The notes: generated by a model from the sequence alone, not told the origin. Counted from the stretch's first letter, positions 10,468 through 20,822 are shown. The stretch is 64,000 nt of DNA from Paramoeba atlantica (GCA_977017575.1 CDRNVI010000063.1:1-64000); one strand, 5' to 3'. Numbers and translations are program-made.

Positions 10468-11421
10468 CTATTTTGAAGCATCGTCCACGGTAATTTTTGT
10501 TCCAGAAGTAGTAATCTTGTAAAGCTTAAGCGTATCTGGCAACTTCGATTTAATTATCACTCCACGAAGGTTTGCATTTCCGGACAATCTAAGATCTTCC
10601 AAGCCGTAGGAAATTTGTCCCAAGTCAAGAGTACCACGAAATTCATTGTCATTCAGGTAGAGCGCGTTGAGTGACTTAGGTAATCCACTCAAACACAATT
10701 CTCCAGAGAACTCATTGTTTCGAAGAGCGAGAAACCGAAGCATTCCCGGGAGCTGATCCAAACACACGCTCCCAAAAAACGCATTGTAGCCCAGGTTCAG
10801 GCAACTAAGCTGCGCAGGAAGCGAAGTTAAATCCGGCATGCCTGTGAGACAATTCGACTGTAAGGCGAAAAGTTCCAATAATTTCGGAAGACTTGTCAAG
10901 CAGACCTCCCCGGTAAACTTATTGTTAAGAAGATACAAGAATTTCATACTTTCCGGCAGACGCGTGAGATCGAGATTTCCACTAAACGAGTTGTGGCTAA
11001 GACTGAGTGTCTCCAACGGACGTGGTAAGTCCGTCAGACTTGCCGAACCACGCAGACCGTTCCCCTGTATTGTGCATTCCACAAGGGTACGTGGTAGGTA
11101 AGACATACGTAGCCTCCCACGTAAATATTGCCCCACCCAGGAGATTTTTTCAACTCTGCCACTCTCGTTGCACTCGGCACCAAACCACTCACACGCCGGG
11201 GTGTCTCGAGTCCATCCCGCGTGGGGGTATGTGATGTCTCGGACAAACTCGGCGAGCTCAAATTCTTGAGGTAAATTGGTGACTTTTGAGGCCCGATATC
11301 GGCCCCGAGACGCGACCTGCGACGACAGGTGATTCTGATGCTCTTTGGTTGAACCTTCCAGAGACTCGACGGCATCTTTGAAAAAGGCAACGTACGCCAT
11401 TTTGATAGCCAAAACCATCAT
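10468..11421 (-). CDS. LRR family protein, 317 aa
   Basis: This is the longest repeat run in the set. After a short N terminus (MMVLAIKMAYVAFF) and a polar linker come 'LPQEFELAEFVRDITYPH' and the cap 'CEWFGAEC'. About nine repeats follow ('NSFSGNLDLTRLP', 'NKFTGEVCLTSLP', 'NEFSGELCLSGLP', 'NEFRGTLDLGQI'). The C-cap 'NANLRGVIIKSKLP' ends with 'TSGTKITVDD'. All repeats keep a period of 21-22 residues. The sequence is fully open with no frameshift, and its flanks are short. Confidence 0.88.
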   Translation of the reverse strand: MMVLAIKMAYVAFFKDAVESLEGSTKEHQNHLSSQVASRGRYRASKVTNLPQEFELAEFVRDITYPHAGWTRDTPACEWFGAECNESGRVEKISWVGQYLRGRLRMSYLPRTLVECTIQGNGLRGSASLTDLPRPLETLSLSHNSFSGNLDLTRLPESMKFLYLLNNKFTGEVCLTSLPKLLELFALQSNCLTGMPDLTSLPAQLSCLNLGYNAFFGSVCLDQLPGMLRFLALRNNEFSGELCLSGLPKSLNALYLNDNEFRGTLDLGQISYGLEDLRLSGNANLRGVIIKSKLPDTLKLYKITTSGTKITVDDASK

Positions 11422-11729
11422 TTTGCTATCAAGCGAATGATAAAAAGGAATTGATTGTTTTTCGTTTTTAAGAATTGAAAAAGGTGTGGTATATTTCGTG
11501 GTTGTAACACCTTAACATAGCCCATAGATTGAGTCATATCAATTTGGTTTTATTCAGCTGAGCTGTGTTTTCAGGTAAACTAATTTCAAGTTTTGTTTTC
11601 TAAATTCCGAGCGCTCAGCTCCTTACTCGAATAAAAAGTCCTTAGTATCGGTTACTTGTATCCTTAGTATGTGTATTACTTGCCAAACAATAGCTGTCTT
11701 GCAAAGTAGCAGCTTTTAAGCTTTACAAA

Positions 11730-12641
11730 TTATAGCTTAATCCAAGCGGGAAGCGTAGTGGGTGTAATCTTTGTAAAGTTGTTCGAAAATAACTTTAAAC
11801 GTCCCAACTTTACAGGCAAGGTATCCAGCTGAATATGACCTGTAAAGCTATTATCCGACAGATCTAAAGAATATAGTTGCTTGGGAAGTCTTAAAAGATT
11901 AATTTCGCCACTAAATTTATTACCATTGAGCCACAAATATTTTATTTTTGGTGGGAGCTGCGTCAAATTTACATGACCTTCAAGCATATTTTGAGAAAGA
12001 TAGAGCCCTTCCATAGGAAGGGAAAGATGTGCTAGATCTATATCTCCCGATAGCTTGTTTCTCGAAAGTGCCAGACTTTGTAAAGCGCAAGGAAGCATCG
12101 TTAAGTCAATCGTACCAAAAAAGTTATTCGACGAGGCATAAAGGGATTTTGTAATGGAAGGCAATGAGGCGGTAGCAAACTCACCTTCAAACGAGTTGTC
12201 TTGAATCACAGCTTCTCCAAGCCCTGGAGGAAGAAGAGCGGTAGGGAAAGCACCAGAGAAATAATTTTCTGCTGCGTCTAAGTAGGTAGCCGTTGACGGA
12301 CAGTGTTCCCATACTAAAGTTCCTTTAAGTCCTTTATCGCGAAACCAGATATCAGTGATTTCCCCCTTTTCATTGCAGGTCACACAATTCCACGTGCATA
12401 CAGGAGTTCCTTCTTTCCAATCTTCAGGCAGCTCGACTAATTTTGAAACAAAAAGGAGAAATTGCATCTCTGGGGAGAGAATTGCCCCACGTACTTTACT
12501 AGCAGCGTTATATCGAGCTTGTAAAGGATCTACCGCGTCTGTAATCCGTGTTAATTTCAAAATCATGGGGAAATAAAATTGTATCGCTGAAATACTTTTG
12601 CGGTAGTCACGTTGTTTAAAGGTCTTTACTTTTTTGTGCAA
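11730..12641 (-). CDS. LRR family protein, 303 aa
   Basis: The N terminus is basic (MHKKVKTFKQRDYRKS), then 'FPMILKLTRITDAVD', 'ASKVRGAILSPEMQFLLF' and the cap 'CTWNCVTC'. About eight repeats follow ('NYFSGAFPTALLP', 'NSFEGEFATASLP', 'NKFSGEINLLRLP', 'NSFTGHIQLDTLP'). The C-terminal cap differs from the others, ending 'LPAWIKL', so the last module may be lost. Met-26 (MILKLTRITDAVD) is a possible alternative start with a more leader-like N terminus. It is the last of the 8.5-12.6 kb tandem group. Confidence 0.85.
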   Translation of the reverse strand: MHKKVKTFKQRDYRKSISAIQFYFPMILKLTRITDAVDPLQARYNAASKVRGAILSPEMQFLLFVSKLVELPEDWKEGTPVCTWNCVTCNEKGEITDIWFRDKGLKGTLVWEHCPSTATYLDAAENYFSGAFPTALLPPGLGEAVIQDNSFEGEFATASLPSITKSLYASSNNFFGTIDLTMLPCALQSLALSRNKLSGDIDLAHLSLPMEGLYLSQNMLEGHVNLTQLPPKIKYLWLNGNKFSGEINLLRLPKQLYSLDLSDNSFTGHIQLDTLPVKLGRLKLFSNNFTKITPTTLPAWIKL

Positions 12642-13479
12642 TATAGAATCACTCCTGCTGCGAAAGCAAAAGTGTACAGATATGCATCGTTACTTTTTCT
12701 GACTATGAAATCACTGATTATGATTCGCTAAACGAACCAAAAACGAATTTCGCTCTTTGTATCTCCATTTTTTCATTGTCTTGACCAATACATACACCAC
12801 GAACACAAAAACAACGTGTTTCCATGATTGGTGAATCACAAATAGATTTTCGTAATGATGAGTTTCCTATGGCTTGTGGTACGTCGAAAACGGTCTTCGC
12901 CACGAAGCAAAGCACCTTCTTATGAAGCGGAAGTTTTAAATAAGCATGCTTTTTTTTCGATCTGCTTATCAGAACAATGCAAACACGATCAACACAAAAA
13001 ACGAAACGTTATCTATTGCGAATTTCCTCTACTGCGGATTACGGGCCGATGAAAAAGTTACTTTCTGAACAAGTTGCTTTCTGAAGAAAGTCACAAGACA
13101 AAAATGAGCTTGCCCAAGACATGATCCACTCCGTTCTTGTTACCGAGAAAGCTGTATTCCAGGTGAAACTGAACCAATGTTCGCACTTTTTTCAATGTGG
13201 TAAAATTTTTACCTGAACGTTTTATCGCTCCTTTCTTTTAGAGGGGTGGACCGCCAAAATCACGATTCCTTGGCGCACCCGGCCGCACCCGCTAAAGCTA
13301 AGCTATTTCAATGGGCGAAAATACTTGGCAAATTTTTCGACACCTGAGCGTCCGTTTTGAGTCCGTATGGTCTGAACTTCTTTTGTGTTTTTGACATGTT
13401 GCTTTCCTTTTGTCACGAGGTCACAAGCCGAGGGGGAAGCAAACTTACCCCAGGAGAGTGAGCCTGTGAGGGATGAAGG
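12642..13479. other. Gene-free spacer
   Basis: I see no gene or clear repeat here. Short 'cgcacccggccgcacccgct' sequence at about 13275 resembles 'cgcacccggacgcacccgct' at about 17365, so a dispersed repeat edge is likely. Confidence 0.5.
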
Positions 13480-13625
13480 GGTAAAGTATCGACAACAGGA
13501 AAAGTCCAGAAAATTCGCCCCAATCTAGACACGTATGTAGACGATATTAACTTGGCCTCCGAAAACCCGAATTCCATTGTGAAGGCCTTCGAGAGGCTAC
13601 ACACGCTGGTCACTTGGCTGCTCGC
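13480..13625 (+). mobile_element. Fossil reverse-transcriptase fragment, LTR-retrotransposon type
   Basis: A short plus-strand stretch resembles the catalytic 'Y-x-D-D' region of Ty3/Gypsy-like reverse transcriptase. It is a small, broken fragment with no recognisable ends and looks old. Confidence 0.45.
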
Positions 13626-13869
13626 TGCTCAACTTGTCTACACACGCTGCTCACTCTTGAACAAGCCTTAGTGTATGCCACTGACCATGAGCATTAGTAC
13701 CATCTAACCGAGAAGCTACGAAGCGAGCTCGAGCCTATTATTCAATATGAAAAATGTGGCTCTGTTAAATGGAAAACTGCCCTGGCAAGGGCGAAAAAGC
13801 ATAAAAGTTTTTCCGAGTTGTAATTCGTAGAGGAGTCAAACGTTCCTTTTCCAGCATATGAACCCCTCC

Positions 13870-14355
13870 GCACCAATAAGGCACCCACCCTTAACTTTTC
13901 AGCCAAATGTCCGTTTGGGCTGATTTTTGTTGCATTTTGCAGATCTCAACATAAAGACTTTGCGCGTGAAGAAATGAGACAAAAAGAAACGAATATGTAT
14001 ATTTTAGAGAGAGATTACCATTTTGTCACCTTTTCTCCGTTACTCGCCACACAAGCTTTGAGGCGAGCATCGAAGCTCAAAACCGAATCATAAATATAAC
14101 CTTGAGACAATTTACGCCAAGCTTTACGTACGCTTTTTATGAGATCTTCTTTATTTGTCGGATTGTATTCATCTACAAGACTTTGTACCATGCTCCACAC
14201 GTTTTCTATTGGTGAGAGATCGGGGGAGTTAGGCGGCCAATTTTTCAATAATTTCATTTTGTTGTCGTCAAGGTACGCTTCTGTTTCCTTCGCAGTGTGA
14301 GGTGTTGCCCCATTTTGCTGAAAAATACAGTTTGGGGTGAATGATACTTTTTTTA
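13870..14355 (-). mobile_element. Tc1-family transposase fragment, C-terminal half
   Basis: On the minus strand 14355-14015 encodes the end of a Tc1 transposase: 'SYIKTLKKV', 'CIFQQNGATPHTAKE' (the Asp expected in 'QQDGA' is Asn here), 'NWPPNSPDLSPIENVWSM' and the closing 'LSFDARLKACVASNGEKV'. Downstream, 13870-13995 matches the 3' flank of the plus-strand copy at 32.9 kb ('tttttgttgcattttgcaga' against 'tttttgttgcgttttgcaga'), so that flank is element sequence. The N-terminal half is absent and replaced by the unrelated sequence at 14356-14566. Confidence 0.85.
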
Positions 14356-14566
14356 ATGTTTTAATGTACGAAACACATGTAAAAAACGCATGTATGTGTG
14401 CACACGTCGGGCACAGCCGGTGGGAGGGGGAGGGTGGTTCGAACTCCGAGCCACAGTATGCACAGAACAATAGACCCTTGAGGGGGAGTTCTGCCATGGG
14501 GGGAGAGATTAAAGAAGGAAAGGACAAAATAAGTCAACAAGGTACAGAAACCATATCTTTATCGTT
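14356..14566 (-). pseudogene. Spliced-leader-led 5' fragment of a zinc-ribbon gene, fused to Tc1
   Basis: Reading leftward, 14566-14535 resembles a spliced leader (gataaagata, two variant bases, then gtttctgtaccttgttg). About 37 bp of pyrimidine-rich leader precede an ATG at 14497. The reading 'MAELPLKGLLFCAYCGSEF' continues to 'CPTC', giving a C-x2-C ... C-x2-C zinc ribbon like the N terminus of RNA polymerase I subunit RPA12 or a related small subunit. Around 14390 it runs into Tc1 transposase in the same open frame (open from an ATG at 14527 to the stop at 14015). A spliced leader followed directly by a 5' UTR and start codon in genomic DNA suggests a reverse-transcribed mRNA. The zinc-ribbon identity is tentative. 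Confidence 0.5.
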
Positions 14567-14689
14567 AAAGAATTATTCAGTTTTTAGCTGTTTTTCAGTC
14601 AATATTAGCACTATATGCCCCAGCAACGGATTCGTTCCCGAACCTCACGTGGTGTACTCAGCGGCCGGTCCTATTCCTCGCCCGCACGG

Positions 14690-14930
14690 GTGATACCAAG
14701 TCACCGTATGCTTCTTGTCTCAGATTATCTTGAGACAGGGTCGTATTCTCGGACAGCCCAAAAACTCGTATTCTCGGACAGCCCAAGAATCGGGCTGAAT
14801 TAGTATCGGCCATTGAGATAGAGTTCGAAAGATTACAATCCGAACGCAAGCAAGAGTGTATTAACACAATGAGCAGTTTCCGCAGGCGTTGCCGCATTCC
14901 GCAGGGCTAGTTACCTTATCGCAACCACTT
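14690..14930 (+). mobile_element. Internally deleted Tc1/mariner-like remnant
   Basis: The plus strand encodes a helix-turn-helix piece ('HRMLLVSDYLETGSYSRTAQ') followed at once by the tail 'PKNRAELVSAIEIEFERL' to 'SFRRRCRIPQG'. This is the same head-and-tail pair as in the 3.2-5.1 kb element. The DDE core between them is missing, so this is a deletion derivative. A short direct repeat ('ctcgtattctcggacagccc') lies at the deletion joint (about 14740-14785). Confidence 0.65.
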
Positions 14931-15059
14931 GGCCAAGCCTCATGCGCCATAACGGTTTTCCACTTTCTGTAAGACCACCCCTGGGGAGTCGATACGTATT
15001 TCTTAGCATGAAAAGCGAATTTGTTTTAAAAATACATTCAACTTATATATATTTTTCGA

Positions 15060-15165
15060 AATGACCTAAAGACATACATCTCCGCAGTACGGTACTTCGT
15101 ACTAAACGTAGTACGGACCCCGTATTTCGTACTAGTACGTACTAAGTACCGTACTGCTGCGAAGG
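15060..15165. repeat. Palindromic 'gtacgtac' region
   Basis: Inverted copies of 'gtacggtactt' and 'aagtaccgtac' flank 'cgtactagtacgtactaag'. Similar 'gtacgaaaaaacgtactag' sequence is found at 33280-33330. No gene is seen. Confidence 0.6.
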
Positions 15166-15194
15166 AGTGCTCATGAGAGCATGCATGCTGGGTA

Positions 15195-15612
15195 CTATTC
15201 GTGTGGCGTAAAGTTCGGCTTCCCTTCACACGACATAGCCATTTGAACAGCGTCAAGTTTCTCCTTATCAATTCGAAGATCGCAGTGCTTACGATGTTGA
15301 TAATGATTACGAGTTATAGTTTTTTTTATGAGTCTTGCAATGAGATTCAAAATGGCAGCCAGGGGCCATGCATTTGTAATGACATTCATGCCCCATACCG
15401 CCAACGGGCATTGCATCATGGTCGTGATGACAATTTGCCGAGCAACGTACGACAGCAAAAAGGGGAACCGCCCCCTCTCGCATTAGAACGCTAAGCGGCG
15501 TTGCGTGATGAGTGCGAGAGACAGTTCTTTCGGGAGTTACCTCGCTTCCATCCTGTTCACCTCGGCCTGATTTCCTAGACATGGTGCTGGAGAAAAGTGA
15601 ATGAAAATTCAA
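15195..15612 (-). pseudogene. Cys/His-rich ORF remnant in two frames, unrecognised
   Basis: The first frame (15612-15307) encodes a Cys/His-rich stretch, 'CSANCHHDHDAMPVGGMG' then 'HECHYKCMAPGCHFESHCKT'. An overlapping frame (ending 15195) continues with 'HCDLRIDKEKLDAVQMAMSC'. The pattern suggests a zinc-binding domain split by a frameshift, perhaps from a transposon protein. I do not recognise the family. Confidence 0.3.
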
Positions 15613-15916
15613 AAGAAAATGCTATAAGTAACGGAAGAATAAATTATTTTAAGTAATGCGATCCCAACATTGTTTTCCAGTGAAAAAGATGAGCTTTTCT
15701 TTAATTGAAATTCGTAGTCAAGGTCCCACTTTGGCATAAAATATTTTTCAAAATGTATGAAGTACGTACTATCCGTACTAAGGAGATGTATGTAAAGACA
15801 ACGGGAACGTACAGATCTCAAAATTTTGCACGATAAAGTGGTGCGATAACCCCCCTAGCCCCCCTCGTGCGAAAAATAAGGGTGGGTGCCTTTTTGATGC
15901 GGGGGGGTTTAAAACC

Positions 15917-16237
15917 ATGCAAATTTATACAGATGGTTCTGTATTGCCGATGGAGGGCACGAATGAAATTCGAAGTGGTATCGGAGTTGTGGTGTTAAAG
16001 CCCAGGCTTAAACCTGTACGAATATCTGTACCTCTAGACTCTGAGACAATTGAGCGAGTCGAAATAATAGTCTTTCAGCAGGCCTTATTTTGTTTGACCT
16101 CCACGTCTCCCACCCTCGTACAGCAATCAAACGTATTTAATACTGTTAACGGGGTGGGAGCGGAGGTGCTGGACAATACGGGCCTGGGTGCGTGCGGATT
16201 GGTGAGTGGGGTAGGGAGTGAAGGAAGGGAAGCATGA
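15917..16237 (+). mobile_element. RNase H-like fragment of a retroelement
   Basis: The frame opens 'MQIYTDGSV' and continues with a 'GIGVVVLKP' strand, the first two strands of a retroelement RNase H domain. It probably belonged to a LINE of the type that carries RNase H. Only the N-terminal part of the domain is present and the rest is degenerate, so it is a broken fossil. The family cannot be fixed from this piece. Confidence 0.45.
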
Positions 16238-16609
16238 GAGGGTTAAGGAGATTACTACCCCAGCCGAGACACTCCGAAGTACACCCATGACAAATGACGA
16301 AGTTCAAGCGAAGATACTCGAAATATCACCAGCGTTGGAAACGAATGAACACAAGATACAGTAAGGGTGGACTGGTATGCAGAGACAGTAGGACCAACAC
16401 AGCAAGTTTCAGTTCCCCGCCGCCGCGCACGCCGAGCCCCCCTATCACGCAACAATCCCACCCTCCTTCGCCTCTGCCGCCACCTCTGCCGTTGCCTATA
16501 CCACCACATGCTCTCGACACTCCCGAACTATGCCGGCAAGAAGGCAAGGGGTCAAGGAACACTGCTTTTGGCAGTGTCGGGGCGTGGCGAACCCAACCCT
16601 CCTAGCTAA

Positions 16610-16800
16610 TACAGCTTCCCGCAGCGGACTTTAAGTCTGCGCGTTAGCTGGATTAAGAGACCTTTCATCGGCTCTGCGCTGCAATCCTTTTTAGGTCTGC
16701 GCGCGAGCCGTATAGGTTGGAGCTACCTCGGCTCTCTCCGAGGAGGATACACCCCGTTTGTGGGGTCTTTACCTATGACAGCATCATCATCGTCAAAAAA
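16610..16800 (+). repeat. Structured tail with two related stem segments
   Basis: The segments 'gcggactttaagtctgcgcg' (about 16624) and 'ttttaggtctgcgcgcgagc' (about 16690) are imperfect copies. 'ggctctctccgaggaggata' and 'caccccgtttgtggggtctt' can each form a short hairpin. The stretch ends in a short 'catcatcatc' tail before 'gtcaaaaaag'. It follows the RNase H fragment, so it may be the 3' UTR of the same retroelement. Confidence 0.4.
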
Positions 16801-16980
16801 GAATTATAAATTCAAAAAACTTATAATTTATACATATAATTCCTTATGGAGGGGAGAGTATTCTCATCTATTATTCGTAAAAGTATTGTACGTTCTTCGT
16901 TCAATCCCATCATAAAATTGCTCAACTCCTGAGGTACTGAATATCTAGGGGTGATAGTTTTCGGGGCACTGTATTCTACT

Positions 16981-17343
16981 TTGGTTTCAATTGAATTCCC
17001 CCCCCCCCCCCCCCGCGGAATTTTGAGTTTTTTGTCAGCTTTTTCTCATTTTTACAAACGAGAGATCTCGTTCCCCTAGTGAAGCGCTTTGGCACCTTTT
17101 TTTCATAGGGACCCCATAGTGCTCATATGGTGACCCGAAAAACAGCCAAAACAAGATTTTTGATAAATACGAACCTTGGAAGGAAGCCCAAAACCATGTG
17201 TTTTGGACCCAGGGGGCCCCTACAAAAAAAGGGCAGCAAAGCGCTTCACCAGAGAAACGAGATCTATCCAGTGCTGCGAAAATGAGCAAAAACAGATAAA
17301 AAAACTCAAAATTCCGCGGGGGGGGGAGATACCTTGAAACCAC
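16981..17343. mobile_element. MITE with arms of about 110 bp
   Basis: The left arm runs from 'ggtttcaa' near 16983 through 'gcggaattttgagtttttt' to 'gtgaagcgctttg' at about 17092. The right arm is its reverse copy from about 17235 to 17343. The centre is about 140 bp and holds no gene. The arms differ at roughly one base in five, so it is older than the hairpin at 6.4 kb. Confidence 0.75.
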
Positions 17344-17611
17344 TGTACTTTGTGCCGCACCCTACCGCACCCGGACGCACCCGCTCGCACCGAGCCCAGA
17401 CCACCCCTCTTATTATGAATCATGGTTCTGCACATTAATTTTATATAAGCATTGTATTTTTTAAATTCATTAGTACTTGTTTATTGCTCTTTTCACCTTT
17501 TAATGACGTGCACTGGGTGCGGTGGGTTCTCGTGCCGTTCGAAACTTACGATCAGAAGAATTTCTTCCTGGAGTGAGAATCAATGTCTGGACTGGATGAA
17601 AAACCACTCTA

Positions 17612-18416
17612 GTGGCGCAGAAAGTTATTTGGTACAAAAAAAATCACCGAGCTCCGCACACCATGGCATTAGTGGGGAATAAATGGGTCTGCACCAAGCA
17701 ATGTAAAGGGAGGTACGGACCTATGGGGCCGCTGTTGCCCAGCAAGAGCCAGCGAAGCGCTGAACAGACTCTCCTGTACATCGTTTTGTACTCTAGGGGT
17801 GGGCGCCATGCATCTTCAGTGGCGGAAACGGAGTTAAGCGAAAAAACGGTGATCAAATTGCGTCAATGGCTGGATTCCCTCATGGCCACAGCGCATGTAC
17901 GCCGACGAGTTCGACTGCGATCCAAGGTGACCACAATGCAATACGATGAAACTTTTTTTTTCTGTCCGAAAGAGGGGCGGCTGCCATCGAGCAAAACGTG
18001 TTCACCAAGATGATAATCAAATTGCTCAGACGATAGCGGTCACGACGAGGGACAACACATTATCTGAAATTCTCATGGAATCTGTTCCAAATCGAGCATC
18101 TCAGAGTCTTCTTCCGAACATCCAGACTCTAGCTTCGGGGAATCGTACAAAAATTTGGACCGATGTTGCCCGCCATAATTTGTCTCTCCGCGGCAAATAT
18201 AAGTGGGAAAGTGTAAACCACAAGAGACAGTGGGTTACGAATGATGGTGTGCACACTAATACTGTGGAGTGCGCTAACTCCATGGTTAAGAAGCGACTAA
18301 AGCGGGACGGCAATGTTCTAGGCCGGAAGTTGGAAAAGAGGGGGGATCGAATACAAGCATACGCAGAGGTATGCACCGGAAGTTTGAAGGAGCACTGCGT
18401 ATGCCTCCATTTGTAA
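17612..18416 (+). mobile_element. Merlin / IS1595-like transposase with a frameshift
   Basis: Two overlapping plus-strand frames together give an ISXO2/IS1595-type DDE transposase, the family behind eukaryotic Merlin transposons. The first frame (17612-18013) has the N-terminal part ('WVCTKQCKGRYG', a target-region helix 'LSEKTVIKLRQWLDS') and the first acidic motif 'QYDETFF'. The second frame (to 18416) has 'KIWTDVARHNL', 'WESVNHKRQWV' and the signature 'VHTNTVECANSMVKKRL'. The frames switch at the run of nine T at about 17950-17958, so a single homopolymer length change explains the break. I see no terminal repeats with confidence. Confidence 0.75.
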
Positions 18417-18733
18417 GAAGTAATCAAGTTTAAGTGGAGAAAAGTTTAAAGTGTAAGCAAAAAGGGACGTAAAATTTTGAAAATTCATAAATTTGCGAAT
18501 ATTGGTTCAGTTTAACCGTATTCCAGAAAGAAAAGTAGCTCGCAACCTTTACAACTCAAAGTGAACGGTTTCACTACTTTAGTTGCAATAGTTTCGTGTT
18601 AACAATAGTTTCTTAACGACGGTTAACAATAGTTCTTCCCATTTTCAACCAGCTTACATCGTATGGAAGACCGAACTGCACTACGCCGTATCTTCTGTAC
18701 CCTTGGACACGACCTCCTGCCCTTGATTGCTCT

Positions 18734-20197
18734 TTATAAACAGATCCAATCCTCCTGGGGCAGCGCTCTCCGCTGTTCACGGTAATCGACATCCGTGTCC
18801 TCCAGCTCCCGATCGTACTGCCCCTGAAACTGTTGAAACTCCGGTGCGAAGATCCGACCCCCGATCATCTCGTGGATTTGATCCAACGAGGTCTTATCAA
18901 GATATCGTGGGGGGAGGAACAACACACGAAGGTGGACATTCTCCGGGGAACACCCCATGAGATGAGACACTCGCCGCGCAATCCCCTCCCGCTCTCGGAG
19001 CTGGGGAATTTGCACTTGGCGCTCATAGGGGTTCGGGGAAGCGATAAGAACCAGTGTGGCAAGAAACTGAAGATCTCGAGAGGCTTCGGGAAGATATTTT
19101 GGAGGTGGAGGTAATGGTGAAGTGGAAGAGACGGAGAAATCAGGGCTACCGTTTGGTAAAGAAGCGCTCCCAGCTTCTGTATCTTTTTGTACAATGTGGA
19201 GAAAACGTGTAAGGGAGGGACTGTAACGCGTCGAGGGGCTGGGAGTTGCATACAACACTTCACGCGCGTTTTGGAACAATATCCCGTCCGTTGGGGAATC
19301 GATGTCCACCGAGAAAAGCGTGAAAGGCCGACTTTCCGAGGTATTAGTAACTTCTGAACCATTTCCACTCTCATTTCCTGCCCCATCCGCCACTCCTTTC
19401 CTCAGCGTGGTGTTATATTTCGACCGGAGGTTCAACCGGAGATACCGAGCCAGAGCTCGGGCATATCCCCCGCCAGTTTCCCCCGACTTAGGTTCATACC
19501 CCAGAAAAGCATAATAAATATCCATTTCCGGAAGATTCGTCAACAAAAACTCTGCGGCTGACCGAAATGGATTACTTCGGTCCCATATCACCTCTCCACT
19601 CGACTCCTCACGGCGAATCACATTCCGGAACGCCTCATTAAACGAATTCATGCGAATCAAACCATACAAACAACACAGTCGGTCAAGTAAAAACGCATCA
19701 TCTGCTCCGGATGCTTCTAAACGGGTCCATGCTGCTTTAACTTGTCTTGCCATATCCACCTCCCCATTCCACCGCAGTTCTGTGAGTTTTTCCTGAATTT
19801 CTTCTCTCCCCATTTGTGAAAATTCTTCTCGACCTTTTGCCGGGAATAATCCTAAGCTCTGATTCAGCAGCTTCACATCATCCAATGATCTCTCTCTGCG
19901 AGCGGTGTGCGCGGCCCACGACTCACGTAGCATGTCCAGCTGCTCTAGCCACGGTTCCCTCTCCTCCTGCTCGCTCATCAGGCTAGGGGAGAGTCGAAAC
20001 ATCCAGCGGGATTGGCGCCAACGCCCGAGGTGGTCCTCGAGGTGTTCTAATAATGGTACAATGGCCTCCGTGAAGGCACGGAAATTCGAACAGTGGGCTT
20101 TTGGGGTTTGGTAGCGTTGAACCGCCTCGGTATGGGTGAGGGGGAGAACAGCAAAGGATGCAAAGAGACGACGTGGGGTAAGGAAGAGAGATTTCAT
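18734..20197 (-). CDS. Unknown protein, 487 aa, possible mitochondrial leader
   Basis: I do not recognise this protein. The N terminus 'MKSLFLTPRRLFASFAVL' is short, basic and hydrophobic, as in mitochondrial presequences. The body is mostly helical and charged. Residues about 290-355 are Ser/Gly/Thr-rich and probably disordered. A better-structured C-terminal region ('LATLVLIASPNPYERQVQ', 'GCSPENVHLRVLFLPP') ends with an acidic tail ('RELEDTDVDYREQRR'). The frame is open throughout, follows the minus-strand direction of the other host genes, and has higher G+C than its surroundings, all of which supports a real gene. It stands alone between transposon-rich flanks. Confidence 0.75.
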   Translation of the reverse strand: MKSLFLTPRRLFASFAVLPLTHTEAVQRYQTPKAHCSNFRAFTEAIVPLLEHLEDHLGRWRQSRWMFRLSPSLMSEQEEREPWLEQLDMLRESWAAHTARRERSLDDVKLLNQSLGLFPAKGREEFSQMGREEIQEKLTELRWNGEVDMARQVKAAWTRLEASGADDAFLLDRLCCLYGLIRMNSFNEAFRNVIRREESSGEVIWDRSNPFRSAAEFLLTNLPEMDIYYAFLGYEPKSGETGGGYARALARYLRLNLRSKYNTTLRKGVADGAGNESGNGSEVTNTSESRPFTLFSVDIDSPTDGILFQNAREVLYATPSPSTRYSPSLTRFLHIVQKDTEAGSASLPNGSPDFSVSSTSPLPPPPKYLPEASRDLQFLATLVLIASPNPYERQVQIPQLREREGIARRVSHLMGCSPENVHLRVLFLPPRYLDKTSLDQIHEMIGGRIFAPEFQQFQGQYDRELEDTDVDYREQRRALPQEDWICL

Positions 20198-20277
20198 GTA
20201 AAGGAGACGAAAAAATTCAGAGTTTACGGAAAGTTTAAAACTTTCAAAAAAGTAGTTAAAAGTATTTTATTAACCTA

Positions 20278-20460
20278 TTTAGGCTCTTCGTTAAACGCGG
20301 TGGTTGTTTTCAACTTAGAAGTCACTCATGCTGCGAGCTTCGCGTTGAAAACTACCACCGCGTTTAACGAAGAGCCTAAAAAAGAAATTCGGCCTGGAAA
20401 GCTAAAGAAAACACAAAGATTACAGCCAAAATTAGCCGATTTTCGGGCAAAAATGGGGTG
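20278..20460. repeat. Dispersed inverted-repeat element, copy 1
   Basis: Arms 'taggctcttcgttaaacgcg' and its reverse flank a short loop (20279-20316 and 20345-20381). They are followed by 'cggcctggaaagctaaagaa' and 'aacacaaagatta'. The same composite lies in reverse orientation at about 22990-23190. Confidence 0.85.
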
Positions 20461-20822
20461 ATTTTTGCGTATTTTTGCTCTCAGAGGGCTAAATCCGACA
20501 TTTGCGTGCGGGAAAGCACTCGTAGGCGTGAACGAAAGCCTACTGAACGTATTGGGTAGAGAATGCGACTCCAACCATACCATTCTTTCGACATAAAAAG
20601 ATCCCTTTGGGTCCGAAAATTACTTTTTCGCACTTTTTTGGTCAAAAATGGGCCATTTTGGGATGCGTGCCACGGCTAGAAGAAGGGGTATCTGCCGAAA
20701 ACGACGGTGTAGAAGGCTAGTATAGGTCCCAAACTCTCAAAATACAATAGGGGAAACGATTTTGGAAAAATATTTTTTTTACCATTTTTTTCGCCAAGTT
20801 GAATTTTTTTTCAATTTTTTTT

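Noticed and set aside
14440-14460. A tRNA B-box-like 'ggttcgaactccg'
   Set aside because: It lies within the zinc-ribbon coding piece, and no A box or cloverleaf can be drawn around it. I found no convincing tRNA gene elsewhere in the window.
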